Shown here piece after piece: positions 1-8,913 of a stretch of 64,000 bases of DNA (position 1 is its first letter; the number at the start of each line of letters is the position of its first letter). Under the pieces are notes generated by a model that was given only the letters and a program-made list of their open reading frames with translations, searched no databases and was not told the origin of the DNA. This DNA is from Anoxybacteroides rupiense. GTDB lineage: Bacteria > Bacillota > Bacilli > Bacillales > Anoxybacillaceae. The stretch is from the NCBI RefSeq assembly GCF_014196195.1, contig NZ_JACIDF010000004.1, forward strand, positions 1-64,000. Reading direction: 5' to 3'. A program made the position numbers and the translations under genes.

Positions 1-272
<272 letters not shown>

Positions 273-420
273 AAGGTCCTTCTGGGGAATTTTAAACCGG
301 CGATTTTTGGGAAAAAATAATCGGCCTTGACACATAATAAGGAGATTCAAACTCACACGGTACCTTTATCCTAGATTTATACTCACATGACATTGTAAGA
401 AAAGTCACTAATAAAACAAA

Positions 421-455
421 AAAGCCTGAAACCCTTGCTGCACAAGGATTTCAAG
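421..455 (-). terminator. Intrinsic terminator attached to tRNA relic 1
   Basis: Minus-strand hairpin with stem pairing AAGCCTGAAACCCTTG against its near-complement around a five-base loop, followed by a T tract (A run just left of 421). The same hairpin recurs at 14487-14523, also next to a tRNA 3' fragment, so it travels with the tRNA end. Confidence 0.75.
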
Positions 456-467
456 CTCATCATTTCG

Positions 468-503
468 ATGATTCCGACTGGGCTCGAACCGGCGACCTCT
501 ACC
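468..503 (-). repeat. tRNA 3'-end fragment, copy 1 (attachment-site-like)
   Basis: On the minus strand the segment gives the variable loop, T arm (GGTTCGAGCCC core) and acceptor 3' strand of a tRNA ending in discriminator A; no anticodon arm or 5' half is present. It matches copies at 14534-14569 and 26607-26652. Such 3'-half repeats are the usual scar of site-specific integration into a tRNA gene. Bases 504-599 show nothing else. Confidence 0.75.
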
Positions 504-599
504 CTCTCCAAGTACTAAATAACAATTTCCTGTTGTATACTAAAAACCCTAGAAAGCTTACTTTAAACCATTTTTCAAATCCGAATTGTAATCTTTCCT

Positions 600-2462
600 T
601 TAAATATTAATTAATGCATTTTTTCCTTTTTTAAATTCTTCTACCAAATGGAACGTTTCTAACTTAGCTTCTTCCCATATAGATTCTGGAATATGTTCTA
701 ATACAATTATCTGAAAATCCTTTTGTAAGTTCTTATTAACGTAAAGAATAAAGTCATTTAAGATTTTCATCGCAATGGTTATTTTCTCTCTATCATCTGA
801 ATTGACTTTTTCCCATTGTTCTGCAACACTTTTTCTAGTATCCTCTCCATAGTATGGTCTACTTGGCTGATCAAGTATTAAGAATTGAGGTACATAAGGA
901 CTTTCTAGCCTCATTATGAGTTCATGTAATCCTAGAAAAAAACATATATGCAAGAACATATGATTTGAACTACTTCCCACTATAGAAGGTGCCACAGAAC
1001 CTGGCTTTCTTAATTTTAATGTTTTAGATCTATAATCAAAATAAGCCTTATAACCCGCATAAGTACCTAGAGCATCACTTGCTTGATCTAGGTATCTTTG
1101 TATTAGTTCTTCGAGTAACTTTATGACACTTTCCCTATCAATATGGTCTTTTAATAAATTATTTAATTGCTCTAATTCACTTTTCTTGATTTTTATCTGC
1201 TCATCAAAGTTTTCATCAGTTAAATTTTCTTCAAAGTATTTGAGTTTGTACTTTAACTCCCCGATAAAGATATATTTGTGAATTTCATTTGAAAAATCTT
1301 CTTTAGTCTCCGGAATAAGACTCATTTGATATTCAATATCATCCAAAACTTTTTCAAGATTTCTAATTTCATCATCAATATTTAAGTCAAAGGGATTTTT
1401 ATTACTTATATTACTTTTAATTTTTATTAACTCATCTTGAAAGTTTGAAAGAAGCTGCTTTATCTTTGTATTCTCTATAACTTCATTGAATTTTTCCGTT
1501 ATATAATTGATCGGCTTTAAACTTTCAAGATTATTGCCTTCAACTCTCTTGTATTCATTATATTGTATCTTAAATTTTTTATAATTCCTAATTTTATTAA
1601 TAATGCGGTTTCTTTGACGTTTTAGATCATTTAACTTGGTTAAGTTAGGGGAAATTTTATCTTCTTGGAAATCAAAAACTAATTTCTTTAGTTTAACTAA
1701 ATCCTTGTTAACATCATTACTAGTATCATCTATTAAATTGTACTTTTTAGCCTCTTTGACTAAGTTCAACTTATTTCTCTCATAAAGATCAGACTCATTT
1801 TCAAAATGCAATTTCTTTTTTTCAAGTCTGTTTAATTCCTTCTCTACCCCTTCAATTTTCTCCCTAATAAGTATATTCTCTACTGTCTCGATACCAGTAG
1901 CTAAATCAAAGATTCTTTCAAGTGCCTCCCGATATTTTTCATCGTTCTGCTTATCGAAGAAAATATCATTATGTGTTATAACATCTTCAGACTGGGTGTT
2001 AAATAATAAAAAATATCTAGGTGAAATTTTATTACCAGCTTTTATCTTTTTGCCTCCATATGGAATCACTACCTTACTATCAATGGAAAACTCCTTCTCT
2101 ATTATATGTTTACAGTCTGTTTCACTAATATTGGCAGACAGATTCCTCGGTATTTCTCCAATACCAGAAAAAAAGTATTCTTTTGATCCTTTTCTATTTG
2201 GAGAAAACTTTCTTCTTGCAAGCGTAAAATTTTTATCATTAATATCCAAATTTAGTCCGTACCACTCTACATTTTCGTTTATTTTTTCCTCTGGAATCTT
2301 TGGATTACTTGAAAAAAAACAGTAATCAATGATGTCTATAATTGCTGATTTTCCAGTACTACTGTCACCTGTTATCACGTTAACCTTATTTGCTTCGAAT
2401 TTAATTTCACGTAGAGAACCATCTTTAAGCCAAAGTAATATTTTATTAATTACAAATTTCAT
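600..2462 (-). CDS. ABC-3C system coiled-coil ABC ATPase (DUF3732-like)
   Basis: 620 residues. The N-terminus has a Walker A loop GDSSTGKS at residues 32-39, typical of SMC/RecN-like ATPases. Residues about 200-470 are a long charged helical region (coiled coil with hinge). A Walker-B-like FLILDQPSRPYY lies near residue 530 with a late histidine (LEHIPE). This layout is that of the DUF3732 ATPases of ABC three-component (ABC-3C) systems, in which the ATPase is thought to sense an invader and license an effector nuclease. It overlaps the middle-component gene by 4 bases (ATGA) and is last in the three-gene operon. The family call is from memory of motifs; function in this organism is inferred. 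Confidence 0.8.
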   Translation of the reverse strand: MKFVINKILLWLKDGSLREIKFEANKVNVITGDSSTGKSAIIDIIDYCFFSSNPKIPEEKINENVEWYGLNLDINDKNFTLARRKFSPNRKGSKEYFFSGIGEIPRNLSANISETDCKHIIEKEFSIDSKVVIPYGGKKIKAGNKISPRYFLLFNTQSEDVITHNDIFFDKQNDEKYREALERIFDLATGIETVENILIREKIEGVEKELNRLEKKKLHFENESDLYERNKLNLVKEAKKYNLIDDTSNDVNKDLVKLKKLVFDFQEDKISPNLTKLNDLKRQRNRIINKIRNYKKFKIQYNEYKRVEGNNLESLKPINYITEKFNEVIENTKIKQLLSNFQDELIKIKSNISNKNPFDLNIDDEIRNLEKVLDDIEYQMSLIPETKEDFSNEIHKYIFIGELKYKLKYFEENLTDENFDEQIKIKKSELEQLNNLLKDHIDRESVIKLLEELIQRYLDQASDALGTYAGYKAYFDYRSKTLKLRKPGSVAPSIVGSSSNHMFLHICFFLGLHELIMRLESPYVPQFLILDQPSRPYYGEDTRKSVAEQWEKVNSDDREKITIAMKILNDFILYVNKNLQKDFQIIVLEHIPESIWEEAKLETFHLVEEFKKGKNALINI

Positions 2463-2920
2463 ATTTCCACCCTCAATTGTAAATATAAATTTTCAGCCTT
2501 ATCTTGTAGCAAAATTGCTATTTTTTCAGAACTCTTGATAATATCTTCAGCTCTTTTACCAAGATCATATGATTTATAGTCTTCTAAAATATCTTTATCC
2601 AATAAATATACTTTTTCTTTCTCAATTCTGATCAGCTTAAGTTCAATTAATAAAATTAAAGAATTTAATGAAACCAGAAGTAAAGAAAAATATCTCTCAT
2701 TGAAGTTGGTAAAATATTCAGGTTTTTTAATAACAAACTCCTCCATCCCCCTTATAACAGTATTCTTCTTTTTTAAAAAGTCTACAGTATTTTTATGGAA
2801 TACTAATGGTAGTATTAAAAAAACCTTAGAAACGCTCAAGCTCTCTAATTTTTCTAAAACAGCCAAAATTGCAATAGATCCAATCAACTCATTATTATAA
2901 ATGCTGTGCGATCTTACCAT
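2459..2920 (-). CDS. ABC-3C system middle component
   Basis: 153 residues, alpha-helical, with a winged-helix-like arrangement and no catalytic motif that I can see. Its size and position between a nuclease effector and a DUF3732-type ATPase match the small middle component that bridges the two in ABC three-component systems. Its ATG shares one base with the upstream stop (TAATG), and its own stop overlaps the next start (ATGA), so the three genes are translationally coupled. Without the neighbours I would call it hypothetical; the name rests mostly on context and a general resemblance to DUF6521-like middle components. Confidence 0.7.
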   Translation of the reverse strand: MVRSHSIYNNELIGSIAILAVLEKLESLSVSKVFLILPLVFHKNTVDFLKKKNTVIRGMEEFVIKKPEYFTNFNERYFSLLLVSLNSLILLIELKLIRIEKEKVYLLDKDILEDYKSYDLGKRAEDIIKSSEKIAILLQDKAENLYLQLRVEI

Positions 2921-4152
2921 TATTTATGTTTTTCCTCCCAGTTAATTTCCCATCCTATTTTTGGGATATCAGATAATAAATAAAACTGTCCGTTACTGAG
3001 CTCCGTATCTAGCTTTATATCTTCAAACTCAATAATTTTTTCCATAACCCTGTCATAACAATCTTGGGCTAGTTCAATCAACTTATCCTCAGTTATCTCA
3101 CCCCTTCGATAACGCTTCTTCTCTTTTCTATAAACAGAATTAAAGGTGTTACGCCATTGCAAGATACATTCTTGATCAAATTGTTCTCTCTGTAAAGCCG
3201 TTATCTCCCCTTCTTGTTCCCAAGACTCCAAATTTGAGTAAGTCTGTAATTTATATCCCGTCAATCTAATCATCTCATCAACATCACCATTCTCCAATAT
3301 TTCAATAGCTAATAGTTGCTTAATAAAAGTTTGGTCTGTTAAATTACCATCTATAGTCAGTTTCCTTTTTCTAATAGGGAGTTTATAATCTCTTGCTTTT
3401 TCAAAATAGATTTCGGCCATTTTTCGAAAGTCTTCAAAACTTATTATTATTTTCTGTCCTCTTTTAATCTGCAAATAATTCCGGGTCCTTATATTGCTGT
3501 CAAGAGATTCAAATACATAATCAATTCGTTTTTCCTTTACAAGCTTTTCTCTAATAGCAGCCTTAATTCGATTAATTAAATCATCTTGTTCTAATTCAAA
3601 TCTTAAATTCAACAAGAACCCCTCTATCCACTTTTTATCCTGTTTAACTAGTTTATTAACATACTCTTTAGTAGTTTGATCTTTAGTCTTTTTTAATAGC
3701 TTATTTAAAACTGCTATAACTTCATCAATATGTTTCTTTCCCTGCTTAAATTCTATAACATTTTTCAAGAAAGTATTTGTATTACTCATTGATTTATTAG
3801 AAACTAAAACAAATTCGGTTTTTTTTATAAACTCTATCTGTTTCTCTAAACTATCGCGTCCTTGTGCTCTATCGTTAATAACTCCGACCCAATTGTAGAT
3901 AGTCTTCCATAAATCTTTATCTAATTCGGTTAAATTAATGCTTTTTCCTGAAGAATCGGTTTGGATAGTATGCTTCAATTGCAGCAGTACCTGGTTTCCA
4001 TTACTTAAATCCATGTGGATATCGTCCTTAACTTCAATTCCTATACTCTCTCCTTCTTTTAAATTGAGTAAAAGATATAGGAAATAATAGTATTGATAGT
4101 CGAAGCCAATAGATTTATTATCTGCGGATGTTTTTTCATGATAGGATTTCAA
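2920..4152 (-). CDS. ABC-3C system effector, Cap4/DUF4297-like nuclease
   Basis: 410 residues from a TTG start at 4150-4152, chosen because AGGAGGGGG sits at the right distance before it; the longer ATG-initiated frame to 4194 has no ribosome site and would include the ribosome site in the coding sequence. The N-terminus carries GFDYQYYY then GIEVKDDIH (E40, D43, D44) and LLQLKH (Q58, K60). This order matches the PD-(D/E)xK nuclease core of Cap4/DUF4297-like effectors. The remaining C-terminal 300 residues are helical and presumably contact the middle component. It is first in the operon. Predicted role: DNA cleavage, abortive or direct, when the ATPase is triggered. Confidence 0.75.
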   Translation of the reverse strand: MKSYHEKTSADNKSIGFDYQYYYFLYLLLNLKEGESIGIEVKDDIHMDLSNGNQVLLQLKHTIQTDSSGKSINLTELDKDLWKTIYNWVGVINDRAQGRDSLEKQIEFIKKTEFVLVSNKSMSNTNTFLKNVIEFKQGKKHIDEVIAVLNKLLKKTKDQTTKEYVNKLVKQDKKWIEGFLLNLRFELEQDDLINRIKAAIREKLVKEKRIDYVFESLDSNIRTRNYLQIKRGQKIIISFEDFRKMAEIYFEKARDYKLPIRKRKLTIDGNLTDQTFIKQLLAIEILENGDVDEMIRLTGYKLQTYSNLESWEQEGEITALQREQFDQECILQWRNTFNSVYRKEKKRYRRGEITEDKLIELAQDCYDRVMEKIIEFEDIKLDTELSNGQFYLLSDIPKIGWEINWEEKHK

Positions 4153-4625
4153 GGTGCCCCCTCCTATAAAATCACTATTAAAGGAAATAACCAAATATAT
4201 CTAATTAATATTTTTTCTTAAAACGAAAGGTTCACTATTACAATGATAACGAACCTTTTATTTGTCTAACAATATTATTAAGGTTTTTCCTTTATCTATA
4301 TCTATCCCTCACAGAACTTTGTTGCTAAAAAAGAAAATTAATCACGCATGCTGGCTATCTAGTAAAGTCCAAAGAGAACATGGAAAAAGAACACCATTCC
4401 TATGGACTGTAAGTGACCAAACCAACAAACATAGGAGGTACTCTCTGTGAACAAACATACTATACTCCCGAGCTTGTTGTAAAAAATGGTTTCAAACACA
4501 GAATTACATTACAACTAGTTACATAATAGGTATATTATTAAAAAGTTTGCTGTTAGCACACTGATCCATTTGTTCTTCTCGCTACTACTCATGAACAGAA
4601 AATCTTCGACATGAGAGTGATGTCT
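4153..4625. other. Intergenic region upstream of the ABC-3C operon
   Basis: AT-rich, no convincing gene. A hairpin pairing AAAGGTTC with GAACCTTT lies at about 4224-4259 and must be close to the ABC-3C promoter; it may be an operator or a terminator for plus-strand transcription. The short plus-strand frame at 4262-4450 has no ribosome site and no recognisable product. Confidence 0.4.
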
Positions 4626-4956
4626 TGTTTAACGAAAAATAAGACTTTAGCAAAATGCAGGATAAAAATTAAGCGCTAAATTGAAAAAAATAGGTTATTT
4701 TCCTCACAAAATATAATTTTAGAGATACGGCTTTACATGGAATGACATGCATAGTAAGCTAGTTGCCTCTACGAACTCCTTTTGTGCTCAGTCCTTCGCA
4801 AAAGAATCCATGCACGCAGAGAGGCTCCATGTCAAGCCTGCCAGAGGAAAGTAATTTATATTGATATATGAATTATATTTACTTTTATGGGACGTGAGGG
4901 GCTTAACTTTTTCATTGCATTTTGCTTAACTTTTTAGCTGCAGAAAACAATGTCAC
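4626..4956 (+). repeat. About 330-bp dispersed repeat, copy A
   Basis: This stretch matches, by eye at roughly 80-85 percent, the reverse complement of 39572-39898. Both contain a compact core with long imperfect terminal inverted repeats (GGCTTTACATGGA against TCCATGTCAAGCC) and the shared tail CTTTTTCATTGCATTT. Here it leads directly into a degraded IS4-family transposase, so it may be the left end and leader of that element. A shorter piece of the core also occurs at 38672-38702. Confidence 0.65.
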
Positions 4957-4989
4957 ACCATTTATGTTCTTCCTCAGTTTTATGGTTCC

Positions 4990-5860
4990 ACCTTGATTAA
5001 CAGAGTCAAATCCGCTCCTCCTAGTATCATGAAGCGTTTATTGGAGCTAATCGTTTCCTAGCCTTGTCGTTCCCAAAGCCCCTTCGCATCGTCGATTCCA
5101 AGGTAGGGACGGTCGGAAGGAACTACTCCTCATGTGTTCTGTATGACAGGGAACGTTCTGTCATTAAACTACATGTCGCCTATTCTTTGGAACTCGAACC
5201 CCGATGGAAGATTTGGAAACAACGGAGCTTCATCATGATGAACCACCAATAGGGAACCCTTGATAAACCTGAAGCACATTCTCTCCGAGGATCGAGCACA
5301 CTTTAGATTGAGAGAATCGATCATTTTGCCCAAGAAGATCAAGTTTTATTCAAATGAAACATAACATCAAGGTATGCTGTTGTCAGCTGTTTCAGCATTT
5401 AAGGGCTTCTAATTCCACCGTTATCGCCGGCTTTCACGTGCCATCTTAGAACGAAGTAATGACGTTCGAAGAAACGCCATCAGTCCTTTTTTTTAGGATG
5501 CACATCAACATGAGATTCGAATCTTACCGAATGTTTTTTCATATATTGGCTAAGAAAAAGATCGCAAACATGTATCGAGAACATTAGACAATTAGGATCT
5601 TTTTCGTTGGATCAAGCAATATTTAAGCATTCCCGCATTACTTGGAACCACCAAAAATACCACCTATAACCACTTTTTTACAATCCCCATTGTGTATGTT
5701 AATATATCCATACAGTCAAACAGAGAAAAAGAGACCGTCAACTATTATTGTACCTCAGCTATTCCTTCAGCAACTTCCTCCAAGTTGTAAATTTTGGATA
5801 GACGTTGCCTTATCGGAGCATTTCTTTTTTTATGACAGGGTTATTCCTAAATTTCGATAA
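4990..5860 (+). pseudogene. Degraded IS4-family transposase
   Basis: Fragments in several plus frames spell an IS4-type DDE transposase in order: INRVKSAPPSIMKRLLELIV near 4999, PKPLRIVDSKVGTVGR near 5080-5120 (first catalytic D), YDRERS.IKLHVAYS near 5140-5180, AQEDQ near 5330, CRSKKRH near 5450, and a GTTKNTTYN-like stretch near 5640. Frameshifts and stops separate each piece, so it cannot make a working enzyme. The conserved blocks resemble IS4-family elements common in thermophilic bacilli. Bases 5861-5960 show nothing. Confidence 0.75.
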
Positions 5861-5960
5861 TCAATAACCATAATGTAAATAAATTTATTTATATACTAAA
5901 GGCCCCTGTTTCTCTCTTGTAGAAAACAAATATTAGTAATGCAATTTTTAATATGGGGTG

Positions 5961-5990
5961 AAAAAGAGCCCACCTATTAAGCGAGCTCCT
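5961..5990 (-). terminator. Terminator of the hsdR-hsdM-hsdS operon
   Basis: Minus-strand hairpin GAGCTCGC / GTGGGCTC with a 7-base loop followed by TTTTT, 15 bases past the hsdS stop codon. Confidence 0.8.
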
Positions 5991-6004
5991 TATTACATAA
6001 ATTG

Positions 6005-7462
6005 TTATTTAAATCTTAGCACTCCTTTTAACAATTCAATCGCATGTTCATCATTCGGATCATTTGTGCCAAGCTCGCCGCGGAAGGCTTTGGACAAGAT
6101 TGAATGTTTTAGTGACTCAATTTTGGCTTCAATACTTAATATATTTTTTAGTTGTTCCTCTTTTTCCCTATAATAGCTAAGATATTTAGAAATCTCCACT
6201 ATCTCTTCTCTTGGAGGGAGAGGAATAGGTAAAGAGGCAAGTTTTTGCGAGTTTATATTCGCCTGTCCAACTTGCTGTGTCACCATTGAAAGCAACATAT
6301 TCCGTCCAATGTGGCTATTTATATAGTGACATACATAGAATGCTAATATATCCTTATAAAACAAACGAACACGAATTAAATAAGATGCAAAAGTGGCTTG
6401 ACCTGCAATACTTTCATCTACTAAGGCAGTTTTTCCTACTAATTCGTAACTATTGGTACGATTAAAAAGAAGGTCATCAACTTCTAGCCCAAGTTTTTGA
6501 ACATCAATATGTTCATTAGATAGATATTTCAAATCTGTAAACTGTATAGAGCCATCAACAATATTCCCCATTCTTAAAACAGGTATTCCGCTGCTATCAT
6601 CAGTTGCTTTAGCCGATGTCCCATATACAGAAGATTCTATCAAATCGTTTAGCCTTATCCATTTCCATCCTTCGGGCAGCTCAAAAAGTTTGTCTAGAAT
6701 AGCAGGATCTAACTGATCATTAAATTTATTGGTTTTTGTATTTTTTAGATTCAAAATTTCTTCCAGCCATTCTTCCGCACTTTGCTGTACATTGTTTTGT
6801 TGACGCCATTTCTTCGTCAACTCCCCCCTAAACGCCTTCTCCAAAATCGCCGCCCGCCTTAGTTCAACCGACTCCTTCACTTCCTCAATCAACCGCTTCG
6901 CTTCATCAATTTTCGCAAAAAGCCGCTCGATCTTCTCGGCAATGCGTTTTTGTTCATTTAGGGGCGAAACTGGAAATGGAATATTCCACAAGATTTCAGG
7001 ATTAACATGAGGAATACCAGTTCCTCGATGATTGTTATTAATATACTCATATTTCGATTTAAGAAAGTAATAAAGATAACCTGTGTCAAAATTTCTCTTT
7101 TCTAGTTTGGCAAGGGTTGAGCCTACCTCGCCTTCAACTCCTCTTCCAACAAATCCTGACCTTGCACCGTCCCAAACCATTAGTATATCTTCTTTATTAC
7201 ATCTAACTTTAGATATTTGTTCAGGAACGTATTTTGTTTCTTCGGTAACACCATTTGTTAAATAATCTATGGTGACATATGGAATAGATTTACTTTCTCT
7301 AGTTTCTAGTAGCTCTTTTGGCTTTTTCCCTTTTACACTACTAATTACACTACCTAATCTCACCCACACCCAATTCCCCGGCACTTGATACGGCTGTTCG
7401 TCTTCTGGCACTAGCGCTTCTTCCAATAGTTCGTCGATCGATTTTTGTTTTGTTTTACTCAT
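6005..7462 (-). CDS. hsdS: Type I restriction system specificity subunit HsdS
   Basis: 485 residues with two target-recognition domains, each followed by a conserved helical spacer. The central spacer includes NEQKRIAEKIERLFAKIDEA and AILEKAFRGEL (residues about 165-215); the C-terminal one ends with SILSKAFRGELG. HsdS sets the DNA sequence recognised by the HsdM2S methylase and the HsdR2M2S nuclease. Its ATG overlaps the hsdM stop by 4 bases (ATGA). The recognition domains are AT-rich while the central spacer has the higher GC of hsdM/hsdR, a mosaic expected if recognition domains have been swapped by recombination. The recognition sequence cannot be read from the protein. Confidence 0.93.
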   Translation of the reverse strand: MSKTKQKSIDELLEEALVPEDEQPYQVPGNWVWVRLGSVISSVKGKKPKELLETRESKSIPYVTIDYLTNGVTEETKYVPEQISKVRCNKEDILMVWDGARSGFVGRGVEGEVGSTLAKLEKRNFDTGYLYYFLKSKYEYINNNHRGTGIPHVNPEILWNIPFPVSPLNEQKRIAEKIERLFAKIDEAKRLIEEVKESVELRRAAILEKAFRGELTKKWRQQNNVQQSAEEWLEEILNLKNTKTNKFNDQLDPAILDKLFELPEGWKWIRLNDLIESSVYGTSAKATDDSSGIPVLRMGNIVDGSIQFTDLKYLSNEHIDVQKLGLEVDDLLFNRTNSYELVGKTALVDESIAGQATFASYLIRVRLFYKDILAFYVCHYINSHIGRNMLLSMVTQQVGQANINSQKLASLPIPLPPREEIVEISKYLSYYREKEEQLKNILSIEAKIESLKHSILSKAFRGELGTNDPNDEHAIELLKGVLRFK

Positions 7463-8913
7463 TGTTTCAGCACCTCAGCTGTTTCTTCTTTGGACGTTGA
7501 GTTCGATTCCGCCGCTTTTAATTCAGCGATAACTTCGTTTAATAAAGAAATCGCCAATTCGAGTTTTTCGACCGCTTCTTCGGCCGAGTCGATCGGGTCT
7601 GGCAAGTTTTCGTAAATCGACAGCGATTCGTCGGCGATTAAGCCAATGTCTAAGCTGTCGCCTTTTTTGGCAATTTCTTCGCGCGTGAATACGTTCCAGC
7701 GCTCGTCCTGCACTTGGCGGCGGTCTTCGGCTGCGTACGCTTGAATGAAACCGGCAAAATGTTCTGCGGTGAGCGGGTTGCGCTTGCCGAAAGACGGCAT
7801 GTTCGTGCGTAAATCATACACCCATACTTCTTTCGTATTGCCGACATCGCTCGTGCCGCGCGTGAAGAACAAGACGTTCGTTTTCACCCCTTGGGCGTAG
7901 AAGATGCCGGTTGGCAGGCGCAAAATCGTATGCAAATTGCATTTGTCCATTAAATCGCGGCGAATATCGGCGCCGACTCCGCCTTCAAACAAGACGTTAT
8001 CTGGCAGAACGACGGCCGCGCGGGCTTTTCCGTTTGCTTTAAGCGCGCGGTAAATGTGCTGCAAGAAGTTCAGCTGTTTGTTCGATGTCGTAAACGTAAA
8101 ATCCGTTCTTGTCGCCCGCTCGCCGCCTTTTTTCGTTCCAAACGGTGGGTTCGTTAAAATGACGTCGTAGTTTTTCAAGCTTTCGCCTAATGATGATAAC
8201 GTGTCGCCTAACAAAATTTCCCCATGAATGTCATGAAGAAGCGCATTCATCGTGGCAAGACGGTGCGTATCTTTCACAAGCTCGACGCCGGAAAAAGCTT
8301 TATATTTTTGAAACTCGATTTCTTCTTCGGATAAATCGAAATAGTCATCGGTTTGCTCGCGAACGTGGCGATCGGCCGCGATCATAAAGCCAAACGTTCC
8401 GGCGGCCGGGTCGTGGCAGCGCTCCCCCGGTTGCGGATTAACGAGCTTTACAATGACGTCGATGAGGACGCGAGGCGTAAAATATTGCCCCGCTCCTGAT
8501 TTCACTTCGCTCGCGTTCTTTTCTAACAATCCTTCGTATAAATCGCCTAACCCTTCTTGTTTTGCGTTATACCAATCCAGGTCGTTAATCGACTGAATGA
8601 TTTTCTCTAAGTTTTTCGGCTCGCTAATATTGGACGTCGCGTCTGTATAAATTTGCTTTAATAATTCGTTGCTCTCTTTCCCTAAATCAAGCAATAGCTG
8701 GCGGTAATGTTCTTTTAATTCGATACCGTCTTTCGTCACGAGCGAATCCCAACGATATTTTTCCGGGATCATATACTCTTGGCCTGTTTCTTTCATCATT
8801 TTCAAAAACAGCAAGTACGTCAGTTCCGTCACGTATTGGTGGTACGTAATCCCGTCATCGCGAAGGACGTTACATAAATTCCAAAGCTTTTGCACAATCT
8901 CTCGGTTGTTCAT
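7459..8913 (-). CDS. hsdM: Type I restriction system DNA methyltransferase subunit HsdM
   Basis: 484 residues. N-terminal HsdM_N helical domain, then the N6-adenine methylase fold with AdoMet motif DPAAGTFGFM near residue 165 and catalytic NPPFGTKKGG near residue 255. It methylates adenine in the sequence chosen by HsdS, protecting the host. The start codon directly follows the hsdR stop (TAGATG) and has AAGGAG nine bases upstream; the stop overlaps hsdS. Order hsdR-hsdM-hsdS on one transcript. GC content is visibly higher than in the flanking ABC-3C and toxin/immunity genes, consistent with separate acquisition. Confidence 0.95.
   Translation of the reverse strand: MNNREIVQKLWNLCNVLRDDGITYHQYVTELTYLLFLKMMKETGQEYMIPEKYRWDSLVTKDGIELKEHYRQLLLDLGKESNELLKQIYTDATSNISEPKNLEKIIQSINDLDWYNAKQEGLGDLYEGLLEKNASEVKSGAGQYFTPRVLIDVIVKLVNPQPGERCHDPAAGTFGFMIAADRHVREQTDDYFDLSEEEIEFQKYKAFSGVELVKDTHRLATMNALLHDIHGEILLGDTLSSLGESLKNYDVILTNPPFGTKKGGERATRTDFTFTTSNKQLNFLQHIYRALKANGKARAAVVLPDNVLFEGGVGADIRRDLMDKCNLHTILRLPTGIFYAQGVKTNVLFFTRGTSDVGNTKEVWVYDLRTNMPSFGKRNPLTAEHFAGFIQAYAAEDRRQVQDERWNVFTREEIAKKGDSLDIGLIADESLSIYENLPDPIDSAEEAVEKLELAISLLNEVIAELKAAESNSTSKEETAEVLKQ

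Noticed and set aside
4262-4450. 62-codon plus frame upstream of the ABC-3C operon
   Set aside because: No ribosome site, low-complexity basic product, no domain.
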